Below, piece after piece: positions 37,701 to 47,670 of a stretch of 64,000 nucleotides of DNA. Numbering within the stretch: the first letter of the stretch is position 1; every line of letters starts with the position of its first letter. The notes beneath the pieces are model-generated. The model worked only from the letters and a program-made list of their open reading frames with translations. It was not told the DNA's origin and searched no databases. The stretch comes from Clostridiales bacterium (GTDB lineage: Bacteria > Bacillota > Clostridia > Christensenellales > CAG-917): contig CP091734.1 in NCBI GenBank assembly GCA_022009995.1, positions 682,001 to 746,000 on the forward strand. Direction: 5' to 3'. The position numbers were made by a program, and so were the translations under genes.

Positions 37701-38354
37701 TGGAAGACAATATCGCAAAAAAACAACTTAATCGCACAAAATCGACAGCGCAAGTCCTGATTGTGATAATATGCGCCATTATCGCCGCAAGCATTATCAG
37801 TGGCGCGGCGTTTGACGTAACACGGATTTCGGGCAGGAGCATGGACGATACTTTGTACGGCGGGAAAAGCGTCGGGCTGTACGACGACGCCGAATACAAT
37901 TCCTCGCACTTCGACGTCATACGACAGGATACCGCGTTTGACGTTCTGTTTCGGACGGCAGGACACGCTTGGCGACAAGGCTCTGCTTCTGAGAACCAAA
38001 AAGGCGCGCCGCGGCGACATCGTCGTTTTCATGCACGAAAGCGGAGGGAAAACCGAACAATGGATAAAACGCGTCATCGGCGTTTCGGGCGATACCGTAA
38101 GAATTTCGGACGGGAAAGTTTATCTGAACGGAAAGAAACTTGACGAAAGTTACGCGCTCGGCAACACGTTCCCGCGCGGCGTTACCGACGAGTGGACGGT
38201 GGGCGACGGCGAAATGTTTGTGCTGGGCGACAATCGCACGGTTTCGCAGGACAGCCGCGACATAGGCGTCGTGAAAACGCAGTCGATGGTCGGTCGGGTT
38301 ATCCTTGTCGCCAAAAAAGATGCGAAAAAACTTGTTTCCGCAAAGAAACTTTAA
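37700..38354 (+). CDS. lepB: Signal peptidase I (one frameshift)
   Basis: About 218 aa from the ATG at 37700 (TGATG overlap). A single N-terminal membrane helix, nucleophile Ser47 in ISGRSMDDTL, catalytic Lys in KRVIGVSGDTV and the conserved GDNRTVSQDSR box. It cleaves signal peptides of secreted proteins outside the membrane. An extra T near 37947 breaks VLFGRQDTLGDK. It may instead be the sporulation paralogue type (SipW-like), but the Ser-Lys dyad favours the ordinary bacterial form. Confidence 0.9.
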
Positions 38355-38446
38355 TCCGACAAAATTCGATATTTTTAAGTTAATTCCGACGTATATTTTC
38401 GTGCGTCGGAATTTTTTTGCGCGCGGGACGGCGTAGCGTTTTTAAT

Positions 38447-40711
38447 ATGAAAAGGATGTCGTTAAGGCGCAACGATATTATAAGATATTTTTGCGACCTT
38501 GTAATTTTGTTGCTTTTTGAAAACGCGGAAGCCGCGGGCGGACTGCGACCGCTCGGACTTGCGGTGTTTTCCGCGCTGGTGTTTTCACGGCGGAACGTTA
38601 TATTGCTTGCGCCGATGTATCTTGCGGCGTGTTTACTGAAAGATTTCTCGTACGTCGGGCTTGTCGTCGCGGTAACGCCCGCGGTGTTGTTTATCGCGGC
38701 GTATTTCGTATATCACAAATTAAATCGTCCGATGCACAGGACGACCGCGCTTATCGTTACGCTTTTGTCGTGCGTGCCGCGCGTTGCGTTTTCTATGGTA
38801 AACGGCGAAATATACGCACCGATTTTGTCGTCGGTGATAACGCTTGTCGCGGCTTACGTGCTGATGACCGCGCTGAACGCCGTCGCCGTCAGGGGGCTTC
38901 GGTATCGTCTGACCGTCGACGAAAGGATATCGCTTATCGTCGCCGTCGGAATGCTTTCGCTGTCGTTATTCACGATAAAAATAATGAATTTCAACCTGCT
39001 ATATCCGTTTTTCGCGTTTTGTCTGATGCTTTCGGCGTATGCGTTTCAAGGCGTTCAGGGCGCGCTCGTTACGGGGCTTTCGGTTGCTCTCGGTGCAAGC
39101 CTTCAAGGGGGTTCGGCGGGCGTTTTCGCCGTGATAATGATTACCGCAGGCGTTGCCGCCGCGTTCAAAAATCTGCCCGAGGCGGCGTGCGCGTTCGCAC
39201 TGACCGTCGCGTTCACGTTCTCGCTTTTCTTTCTCGACACGTTTTCGGGATACGGTTACGTCAACGCGATTTCGATATTCGTCGGCGCGTTTTCATACGT
39301 ACTTGTCCCAAGAAAATACAAAACTATGTTGTCGTCGTCGGGAATAAGTTACACGGCGGTCGGAAATCCGTCGTCAACAAAAACCGTCGGGAAACGTCGA
39401 TACGGCTGTATTCGCTTGCCGGCGTGTTCGAAGATATGAAAAACCTTTTGTCGGCGGAGTCCGGCGGGAAAACCGAAGTATCCCCGGAAGCGGTCGCATA
39501 CGACGTCGCGTCGAATTTTTGCGGAAGATGCGAGAACGCGAACAACTGTTTCCGCTCGCTTGGCGGAGATACCGGCGTAATACTTAACGACGTTGTGGAA
39601 GCGTCGATGAAAAAGGGCAAAGCCACGATAATCGATATGCCGCCGTTTATTACAAGCAGGTGCAAAAAATTGAACGGACTTATCGGCGCGGTGAACGATC
39701 GCCTGATTAAAATCGAGTGCGCGGGCGAACAGGCGGAAGAAGCCGACAAAAACCGCGCTCTCCTTGCTGCGGAAATGGGCGGCGTTGCGGAAGTCCTTGA
39801 TAACCTTGGGGACGAGTTCAAGCGACCGCTGTCTTTCGACGGACGAAGGGAAAGAAGAATTTCCGACGAACTCACAAGGCGCGGCGTCGATTGCAAGGAA
39901 GTTTTGGTGTGCGGCGAGCAATCCGACGTCGACGTAACGCTTGTCGTCAAAAAGGAAGACGCCGACAAAAAAGCGATTGTCGAAGAAGTGTCGCGCATTA
40001 TGAAAGTGCGCCTTAAAAAAACGCACGAAAGCGACGCGACCGACGGATACGCGGGGATAGTGTTGTCGCCCGCGCCGCGATACGATTTCGTTTACGGCAA
40101 TGCGGGAAAAAGCCGCCGGGGCAACGACGTTTCGGGCGACGTGATTCTTGTCAGGCGCATGTCGAAACCGCGTTTTATTTGCCGTCGGCGACGGAATGGG
40201 CAGCGGCAAAAATGCAAACGATTTGTCAGAAAGGGCAGTTAAGACAATCGAAAACTTCTTTGAAGCGGGGTTTTCGGAAGATGTCGTGATGGAGGTGTCC
40301 AACAAAATACTGACGCGGCACGCCACGGGCGACGGGTTCAGCGCGGTCGATATTATGGTGCTGAACCTTAACACGGGCGCGGTAAACTTCATTAAACTCG
40401 GCGCGACTTTCACGGTGATTAAAAGCGGTGACGAGCCGGAAATTATTGAAGGAAACGCACTCCCGATGGGTGTGGTCGAAAACGTGCAGCCTTTCGTCAC
40501 CCGTCGCGTATTGTCCGAAAACGACGTTGTGGTGTTGCTGTCCGACGGCGTTACCGACGTTACGACGGGCGGCGAAATCGCGGAAATTCTTGACGAAGAA
40601 AGGCGGATAAATCCCGAAGTTTTGTCGTCGAAAATACTCGATGCGGCCGTGAAAAACGGGGCAAGCGACGACGCGACGGTTTTGACGGTCAAAATCTTTT
40701 CGCGCATTTAA
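38447..40711 (+). CDS. spoIIE: Stage II sporulation protein E, PP2C phosphatase (three frameshifts)
   Basis: A reconstructed protein of about 755 aa. The N-terminus has about ten membrane segments (about residues 15-290), a cytoplasmic linker with CGRC...CFRS, and a C-terminal PP2C domain (NDVSGD, VLFAVGDGMGSGKNAN, LLSDGVTDV, SDDATVLTV). SpoIIE dephosphorylates SpoIIAA to activate sigma F in the forespore and assists polar division. Breaks lie near 39385, 40141 and 40170; all conserved motifs are present once corrected. It is followed by tilS and hpt, as in other endospore formers. Confidence 0.93.
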
Positions 40712-40733
40712 TAATATATATTTAATAAAATTA

Positions 40734-40762
40734 TTGTTTTTTAACGCGGATGATAGTATAAT
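40734..40762 (+). promoter_or_regulatory. Promoter of tilS, possibly leaderless
   Basis: TTGTTT (40734-40739) and TATAAT (40757-40762), 17 bp apart. The first plausible start (GTG 40770) is 8 bases past the -10 box and lacks a ribosome binding site. Confidence 0.6.
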
Positions 40763-40769
40763 TTTATTC

Positions 40770-42077
40770 GTGAAAGAAAAGATTATCCAAAACGTTTCGG
40801 AGGCAGCGAAAAATCAAAGAATTGCCGTCGGCGTCAGCGGGGGAGTTGACTCGATGGTGCTTTTGCGCGCTCTTATCGAAGCGAAAAAATCGACGGATTT
40901 TTCATTTTTCATTGTTAATATCGAACACGGAATAAGGGGACAGTCGTCCGAAAACGACAGCAGATTCGTGGCGGATTTCGCACGTTCGCACGGCATAGAG
41001 TGCCGCGCGTTCAAGGTCGATTCATTGCGCCGCGCGAAAGAGTTTGGCGAGACGGAAGAAGAAGCCGCAAGGGCTTTAAGATATGGCGTTTTCCAAAAAC
41101 TGCTTATCGACGGCGATTGCGACAAGGTATTTCTCGCACATCACGAAGACGATCAGGCGGAAACGGTATTGATGCGTATAATCCGCGGCACGGGCATAAA
41201 AGGGCTTTCGGGCATGCAAAAGGAAACGCGCGGCTACGTCCGTCCGCTCCTTGACGTGTCGAAGGAAGAAATACTCGACTTCCAAAAAAAATACGACGTG
41301 CCGTACGTCGTGGACGAAACCAATTTCGAAAACGACAAAACCCGAAATTTAATACGCAATGAAATTATGCCGCTTCTGAACCGCGCCGGCGACGCGACGG
41401 GAAGCCTCAACAGACTTTCGCGCATTGCCGCCGACACGGAAGAGTTTAAGTACGCTCGATCTGCCGCTTGAAATCTCGAAGGATAGCGTCGGAATCGACG
41501 TGAAAAACCCGCCCGTTTTCCTTTTGAAGCGTGCGATAAGGAACGCGTTTTTTGCGCTCAATGTTGAAAAGGACGTGGAAGAAAAGCACGTCCTCATCAT
41601 TCTCGATTTGCTGCAAAAAGAAAACGGCGCAAGCGTCGATATGCCTTACGGCGTCGTCGTCACGAAAGAATACGACAAGATCGTTTTTCAAAATCCAAGC
41701 AAAAACAAGCCTTTACAGCGCCGTTTGCGACAGGTAAAGTCGCGTTTTTGGACAAAACCGTGATAATCGACAAAACCGCGAAAAGCAAGGACGGCGTAAA
41801 AACGCTTACTTTCGACCTGTCGAAAATACCCGCGGGCGCGGTTATCCGCACGCGTGAAGACGGCGACGTTTTCACAAAGTTTTCAGGCGGCACGAAAAAA
41901 CTCGGCGATTATTTCACCGACAAAAAAATCCCAAAAAGAGAAAGGGACGAAATTCCCCTTGTCGCAATCGGCAAAGACGTACTTATCGTCGTCGGCACGG
42001 AAATTTCCGACAAGGTAAAAATCAACGAAAACACAAAACCCGAATATATTTTCGAAATTACATCGGAGGACAATTAA
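40770..42077 (+). CDS. tilS: tRNA(Ile)-lysidine synthase TilS (two frameshifts)
   Basis: A reconstructed protein of about 435 aa. N-terminal PP-loop ATPase GVSGGVDSM (about residue 25), HHEDDQAETVLMRI and DETNFENDKTRNLIRNEI, followed by the C-terminal tRNA-binding domain (KTLTFDLSKIPAGAVIRTREDGD, KKLGDYFTDKKIPKRERDEIPLV). It modifies C34 of the AUA-reading tRNA-Ile and is usually essential. Frames break near 41445 (T-run) and 41705 (A-run), so the gene itself is surely intact. It abuts hpt directly. Confidence 0.95.
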
Positions 42078-42632
42078 ATGTACGGCAAAGAAATTGAAAA
42101 AGTTTTAATCACGAACGAAGACGTCAGAAACAGACTGAAAGTAGTCGCGAAAAAAATCGGCGACGACTATAAGGGCAAAGACGTTCTGTTCATTTGCGTT
42201 TTACGCGGGGCGTTTATGTTTTTCGCCGACCTTGTCAGGGAAATCAGCGAATACGACGTCAACGCGCAGGTTGACTTCATCGCGGTTTCGAGTTACGGCG
42301 AAGGCACGGTCTCGACGGGCGAAGTTAAGTTTATCAAAGACTGCTCGACGCCGATTGCGGGCAAAAACGTAATCATCGTCGAAGATATCGTGGACACGGG
42401 CATCACTCTCAATTACCTTAAAAAGGTGTTTCTGAGCCGCGAGCCCGAATCGCTTAAAATCTGCACGCTTCTCGATAAACCCGCGCGCAGAAAGGTCGAC
42501 CTTGTTCCCGACTATAAACTTTTTGAAATTCCCAACGAATTCGTCATCGGATACGGGCTCGACTACAACGAAGACTACCGCGCGCTGAAAGACGTTTGCG
42601 TACTTGCGCCGTGGGTTTACGAAAACAAATAA
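42078..42632 (+). CDS. hpt: Hypoxanthine phosphoribosyltransferase
   Basis: 184 aa, full length. PRPP loop VIIVEDIVDTGITL, active-site loop SSYGEGTVSTGEV, and C-terminal GYGLDYNEDYRAL. It salvages hypoxanthine and guanine. The tilS-hpt pair is conserved in Firmicutes. Start behind GGAG, directly after the tilS stop. Confidence 0.96.
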   Translation: MYGKEIEKVLITNEDVRNRLKVVAKKIGDDYKGKDVLFICVLRGAFMFFADLVREISEYDVNAQVDFIAVSSYGEGTVSTGEVKFIKDCSTPIAGKNVIIVEDIVDTGITLNYLKKVFLSREPESLKICTLLDKPARRKVDLVPDYKLFEIPNEFVIGYGLDYNEDYRALKDVCVLAPWVYENK

Positions 42633-42636
42633 AAAA

Positions 42637-44009
42637 ATGGATATCAGACTTCCGAGAAAACTGAAAATTCTGTCGTATTATCTGCCGTCGCTTTATATCG
42701 TCGGCGGTTACGTCAGGAATTCTTTATTGGAACTTCCCGTGAGCGACGTCGACCTTGCGGCGGAATACACCGTGCAGGAGCTTGCGACCGCGCTTTCCAA
42801 CACGGAATTTCTTAAAAGATTTCAACAAAAAACTGGGCACGGTCAAAATTCTGAGCCGCGAAGACAGGCGTTTTCAGGCGGAATACACGACTTTCCGCAT
42901 TGACAGTTATCCCGTAAATTCGGGCGCGCATACGCCGTCGGACGTAATTTTCACGCGCGACATCGAAAAGGACACGCTGCGCCGCGATTTTACGGTAAAC
43001 GCCATATATTACAGCATCGACACGGCGGAATACGTCGATTACACCGGCGGAATTCCCGATTTGTACAAGCACGTTTTAAGGACGACGCAATCGCCCGAAA
43101 AGGTTTTTTCCGAGGACGGTCTGCGTATTTTGCGTATGGTAAGAATCGCCGCGGAACTCGGCTTTGACATCGACGAAGAAACCCTTGACGGCGCAAAAAA
43201 ATCAGTGCATCTTCTGAAAGATATTTCGGGCGAAAGAAAGCGCGAGGAATTTTTGAAGATTTTGCGCGCGGACAGAAAATACCCGTCGGACAGGACGAAA
43301 GACAGCGAAGTAAAAGCACTTCGCGTGCTTGACGAAATCGGCGCGCTCGAATACATTCTGCCTGGCATTTCCGCTGCAAAGGGTATGGAACAACGTCCCG
43401 ACTTTCACGTTTACGACGTGTTCAACCATCTTATCGAAACCGTGCGTTATTGCCCGCCAGATTTACGCCTTGCAGGGCTTCTGCACGACGTCGGCAAGCC
43501 GCTTTCGGTGCAAATACGGCAATATGCATATGCACGCCAAAACGGGACAGGAAATCGCCAAAAAAATTCTCGGCCGCGACGGGCTGAAAATGTCGAATAG
43601 AGACGTGAACAAAATTCTGCGGCTTATCGACACGCACATGTACGACATCGACGGGCTGACAAGTGAGAAAAAAATCAGAATGTTCGTTGTCGACAACCTT
43701 GAAATTATCAACGATATAATCGCGCTGAAAAGGGCGGACGCAAAAGCGTCCCAAGGCGACGCGTCGGCAACGTCGGTGTCCGCCGAAAAAATCAATAAGG
43801 TTTATCGCGAGATGCTGACCGACGGCACTCCGCTTGCTTATTCCGATTTGAAAGTCGACGGCAACGACCTTGTCGGCACGAAAATTCCCGAGGACAAGCG
43901 CGCCTGGGCGATGCGTAAAATTCTGGAACACGCCGTCCTGCACGAAGACTGTCGCACGCGGGAATCGCAACTTCAATATTTAAGGGGATTAAACTATGGA
44001 AGCAATTAG
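42637..44009 (+). CDS. cca: tRNA nucleotidyltransferase (CCA-adding) with HD domain (two frameshifts)
   Basis: About 457 aa reconstructed. The head domain has YIVGGYVRNSLL and the carboxylate pair SDVDLA, then DFTVNAIYY and EDGLRILRMVRIAAELGF. The C-terminal HD domain shows AGLLHDVGKPLS and NMHMHAKTGQEIA. It repairs or adds 3' CCA to tRNAs, although all four tRNAs here encode CCA. Breaks are an extra A near 42832 and an extra base near 43510. Its end overlaps the rmuC start by 14 bases. Confidence 0.9.
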
Positions 44010-45260
44010 TATAGTCGCACTCGTTCTGGGCGTCGTCGCCGTCGTACTTCTTATTGCGGTGCTTGCGCTTACGGTTCGTGGCGGAAAGAAAAAGAACGAC
44101 TCGTCCGTCGAAATCGGGCAGGCGACCGTCGACGTCATCAAGGGCGAAATCGCACGCGACGGACAAACCACCAGGGAAAACGTGCTGAGCGCGATGGGGC
44201 TTCAAAACACGTCCATTCAAAACGCGCTGAACGCAAACCAGACCGCCATTCTCGACACCGTACGAAAGGAAGAAGAGCGCACCGAAAGGTTGCAGACGAA
44301 CGTTTACGAAGGCTTTGCGACACTCACGACGGAACTCAAAAACTCCTTAAAAGAACTTAACGAAAGCAACGAAAAGCAGCTTGACAAAATGCGCGCGACC
44401 GTCGACGAAAAACTGAACGAAAATCTGGAACAACGCTTTCAGAAATCTTTCCAGATGGTGTCCGAAAGAATCGACGCAATCACGAAAGGCTTTGGCGAAA
44501 TGCAAACCCTTACAAGCGGAATGTCCGACCTTAAAGGGTTTTGTCCAACGTGAAAACGCGCGGCACCTGGGGCGAAATGGCGCTCGATAACCTGCTTTCG
44601 CAACTTCTTACGCCCGAGCAATACGACAAAAACGTTGCGCTTACCAAATCGGAAAACGCCGACCGAGTGGACTTTGTCATCAATCTTCCCGGGAAAACCA
44701 GCGACAAAGTTATGCTGCCCATCGACGCGAAATTCCCGCTCGAAACCTATCAGCACGTTCTTGACGCGCAAAACGAAGTGCAGATTAAGGAAGCCAAACA
44801 GGCGCTTGCCGTCAGACTCCGCGCCGAAGCAATCAGCATAAAGAGCAAATATATCCGCGTGCCGAAAACCACCGATTTCGCGATACTGTATCTGCCCATC
44901 GAGGGGCTGTTTGCCGAAGCCATGCAAATCCGCGGGCTTTCCGACGAACTTCTGAACAATCAGCGCATAATTCTTGCGGGGCCCACGACGCTCGCCGCGC
45001 TTCTGAACAGCTTGCAAATGGGATTCAGGACGGTGCAGATCGAAAAGCGTTCAAGCGAGATTTACAAGCTTTTGGGCGCATTCAAAAAGGACTTTGAAAC
45101 CTTCTGTCAGATCCTTGAAAAAACGCAGAAAAAGCTGGGCGAAGTCACGACGGAAATCGAGCGCGCCGGCAAGCGCACCGAATATATCCAGAAACGACTT
45201 GACAAGGTTACCACCGACGACGAAGGCATCGCGGCGGAACTTTCCGAGGGGGAATTATGA
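43996..45260 (+). CDS. rmuC: DNA recombination protein RmuC (one frameshift)
   Basis: A reconstructed protein of about 421 aa. N-terminal membrane helix (residues 5-27), long coiled coil (about 40-180), and the RmuC nuclease-like domain beginning RGTWGEMALDNLLSQ, with VDFVINLPG, PIDAKFPLE and AGPTTLAALLNSL. It limits recombination between inverted repeats in E. coli. One A is missing near 44538. It overlaps the next gene by 4 bases. Confidence 0.92.
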
Positions 45261-46063
45261 AAGTAAATTTGCATACGCACAGCGTTAAAAGCGACGGTGT
45301 GTTCACGCCGGAAGAAGTCGTGAAAATCCAGCGCGACGACGGCATCGAAGCCATGTCGCTTACCGATCACGACAACGTTTCGGGCATTGACGAGGCAATC
45401 CGCGCCGGCGAAAAATACGGTTTGAAAGTGCTCCCCGGGATTGAACTTTCGTGTTACAGTGTTTGCGAAATCCATATTTTAGGATACAATTTTGACTACA
45501 AAAACCCCGATTTTGTGCAGGAGCTTGAAAATGTCAAAGATTTAAGACGTCAAAGAATAAATAAGACCGTCGAAAAACTGCACGCCCTTAACGTGCCTTT
45601 CGACGACAGCGCGCTCGACTTTGAAAACGCAAATCTCGGCCGCGTCCACGTCGCCAAAGAAATGGTAAGACAAGGGCTTGCAAAAACGGTGTCCGACGCT
45701 TTTTATCAATACTTGGGCTCCGGCAAAAAAGCGTATATTCCGGGCTACCGACTCCGCCCGATGGACGGCGTGAAGCTCATCAAAAAATATGGCGGCGTTG
45801 CGGTTGTCGCGCACCCCGTGTATATCCCGAAAGACAAGTTGGAACTTCTTGTCGCGGGGCTGGTGCCGTACGGACTTGACGGGCTTGAATGTTATTACTC
45901 CACCTTCAACGAAACGGACACGAAAAGGTTTTTGAACCTTGCCGCAAAGTACAATCTCATCACGACCGCAGGCACGGATTTGCACGACGCGAACCTTTAC
46001 GTATCGCCGACGTATGATTGTACTAGGGTTGACAAGCGCTCTCTCAAAAAACTCGGTCTGTAA
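45257..46063 (+). CDS. PHP-domain phosphoesterase (YciV/RNase AM-like)
   Basis: 268 aa. PHP metal-binding motifs NLHTHSVKSDG, SLTDHDNVSG, PGIELSC and, near the end, VVAHPVYIP and TAGTDLHDAN. Related proteins hydrolyse 3',5'-nucleotide bisphosphates or trim 5' RNA ends. The start overlaps rmuC by 4 bases. Confidence 0.9.
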   Translation: MKVNLHTHSVKSDGVFTPEEVVKIQRDDGIEAMSLTDHDNVSGIDEAIRAGEKYGLKVLPGIELSCYSVCEIHILGYNFDYKNPDFVQELENVKDLRRQRINKTVEKLHALNVPFDDSALDFENANLGRVHVAKEMVRQGLAKTVSDAFYQYLGSGKKAYIPGYRLRPMDGVKLIKKYGGVAVVAHPVYIPKDKLELLVAGLVPYGLDGLECYYSTFNETDTKRFLNLAAKYNLITTAGTDLHDANLYVSPTYDCTRVDKRSLKKLGL

Positions 46064-46187
46064 AACGGCGACAATTTGCGATATTTTGCTTTTTCGGCAG
46101 AACCCGAAAAATCGTGTACGCATTAGTACACTGGATTTTTCAGAACCCGCCGAGAAAAACACAATCTCATCAAATTTTCGCCGTTTT
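46062..46187. repeat. 126 bp imperfect palindrome
   Basis: Nested arms: AAAACGGCGACAATTT (46062-46077) with AAATTTTCGCCGTTTT (46172-46187), TTTTTCGGC (46090-46098) with GCCGAGAAAAA (46149-46159), GAAAAATC (46106-46113) with GATTTTTC (46134-46141), and an inner GTGTAC / GTACAC hairpin. AGAACCC appears on both sides in direct orientation. It starts in the stop codon of the PHP gene. It could be a dispersed structured repeat or an extended terminator. Between it and the VanW gene nothing else is seen. Confidence 0.75.
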
Positions 46188-46315
46188 AAGGGAAGTTAAA
46201 TATCAAAATGCTGACTTTTTAGGGGAGAGTGTTTTTTTCGTGCAACACTATGGCACTGTGAGTGAAAAAAACCTTATCCGAAAGTAAAAACTTAATATAT
46301 ACACATAATAGCGGT

Positions 46316-47545
46316 ATGGCAAAGGTAAGAATTATTTTGGTCGTATTGCTTTTTTTATGCGTGGTAAGCGTTGCGGCAAAGCCGAAAACGCAGATGCGGG
46401 TTATTGTCGTGGACGGGACGGAGATATGTTTTGACGAGACCTTTTCCGCCGACGGCGACGGTATTCCGCCGTTAAAGCGGCTGTTCGGGTTCAACGTTGA
46501 AAAGCGACTGACGGGGCTTTTAAGGCAAGGTTATTCCGAAAAAAACGCGCTTTTGAAAACCTTTCCGTCGCTTCTTCGCTCGCTTGAAAATCTGGCGAAC
46601 GAAAAATACGTGCCGCCCGAAAACGCCCGCGTAACGTTCAACCCGGACGGTGAAAAAACGTTTGAATACGTCCTCGAAGTGACGGGGCGCAAGGCGGATT
46701 TCGATAAACTTATCAAAGACGTCGTGAAAAACGTAATCGGCGCGCAAAGCGTAGTAAGCGTTTCGTACGACGTGCTGTATCCCGAAATCACCGAAAAAGA
46801 TTTGCGCGAAAACACGCTTCTTCGCGGAAAGTTTTCGACGGCGTTCAAAAGAAGCTCGGACGCAAGGAAGTCGAACGTCGGGCTTGCCGCGAAAAAACTT
46901 AACGGTGCGACGGTAAACCCCGGCGAAGTTTTTTCGTTCAACGAAAGAATCGGGGCAAGGACACCCGAAAACGGATTTCTGGAAGCTCCGGTCATCGTGG
47001 ACGGCAAATTTCAGGGCGGCGTCGGCGGGGGCGTATGTCAGGTATCGACGACTTTATACAACGCCGTGCTGTATGCGGATCTGACGATAATCGGCGTATC
47101 GCGCCACTCGCTCCCCGTAAAATACGTGCCGGCAAGTTTCGACGCGATGGTGTCGTCGATGACTGACTTTAAGTTTGTAAACGACGGAAGGTATCCGATA
47201 TACGTTAAATCGTACGTTAAAGACGACGAATTGTACGTTGAAATATACGGAAGCCCGTTGAACTATGAAGTGCGGCTTGTGTCGGAAATCACGGGAAGTG
47301 CGCCGCGGGACGTGAAATATATTGACGACGACACGATGAACGTCGGCGAGGAACTTGTGCTTGCCGAGGGGGCGGACGGCGTGATAAGCCGCGGAATAAT
47401 GGAAAAGTATATGAACGGGGAATGCGTGTTCCGCAGGGAAATCCGGAAAGACTTTTATAAATCGCAGCAAAAAGTCGTGGCGCGCGGCACCAAAAAAGTG
47501 GCGGACGATAACAATAAAGAAAATCAACTTGCGGGGATAATTTGA
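46316..47545 (+). CDS. VanW-family exported protein
   Basis: 410 aa from the ATG at 46316. A signal peptide or anchor (MAKVRIILVVLLFLCVVSVAA), a peptidoglycan-binding-like region, then the VanW domain (RKSNVGLAAKKLNGATVNPGEVFSFNERIG, GGVGGGVCQVSTTLYNAVL, HSLPVKYVPASFDAMV) and a G5-like end. VanW proteins are surface-associated; the molecular role is unknown. No clear Shine-Dalgarno sequence precedes either this ATG or the upstream GTG at 46262, so the start is uncertain. Confidence 0.88.
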   Translation: MAKVRIILVVLLFLCVVSVAAKPKTQMRVIVVDGTEICFDETFSADGDGIPPLKRLFGFNVEKRLTGLLRQGYSEKNALLKTFPSLLRSLENLANEKYVPPENARVTFNPDGEKTFEYVLEVTGRKADFDKLIKDVVKNVIGAQSVVSVSYDVLYPEITEKDLRENTLLRGKFSTAFKRSSDARKSNVGLAAKKLNGATVNPGEVFSFNERIGARTPENGFLEAPVIVDGKFQGGVGGGVCQVSTTLYNAVLYADLTIIGVSRHSLPVKYVPASFDAMVSSMTDFKFVNDGRYPIYVKSYVKDDELYVEIYGSPLNYEVRLVSEITGSAPRDVKYIDDDTMNVGEELVLAEGADGVISRGIMEKYMNGECVFRREIRKDFYKSQQKVVARGTKKVADDNNKENQLAGII

Positions 47546-47601
47546 CTTTACACTCATTATCATATATAATACTAATGCAGTAAAATATCAATAGGGGCAA
47601 G

Positions 47602-47622
47602 TTATCCACAAAGTTATCCACA
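47602..47622. promoter_or_regulatory. Two consecutive consensus DnaA boxes
   Basis: TTATCCACA at 47602-47610 and again at 47614-47622, both perfect and in the same orientation, about 50 bases before the phosphoglucomutase gene. Confidence 0.7.
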
Positions 47623-47670
47623 TCGGGTGATTTTATTGTTGACAACTTGATTAAAAATCGCAAAAAGGCT

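Noticed and set aside
47602..47622. Replication origin at the DnaA boxes
   Set aside because: Only two boxes, no clear AT-rich unwinding cluster, and no dnaA, dnaN, recF or gyrB genes nearby.
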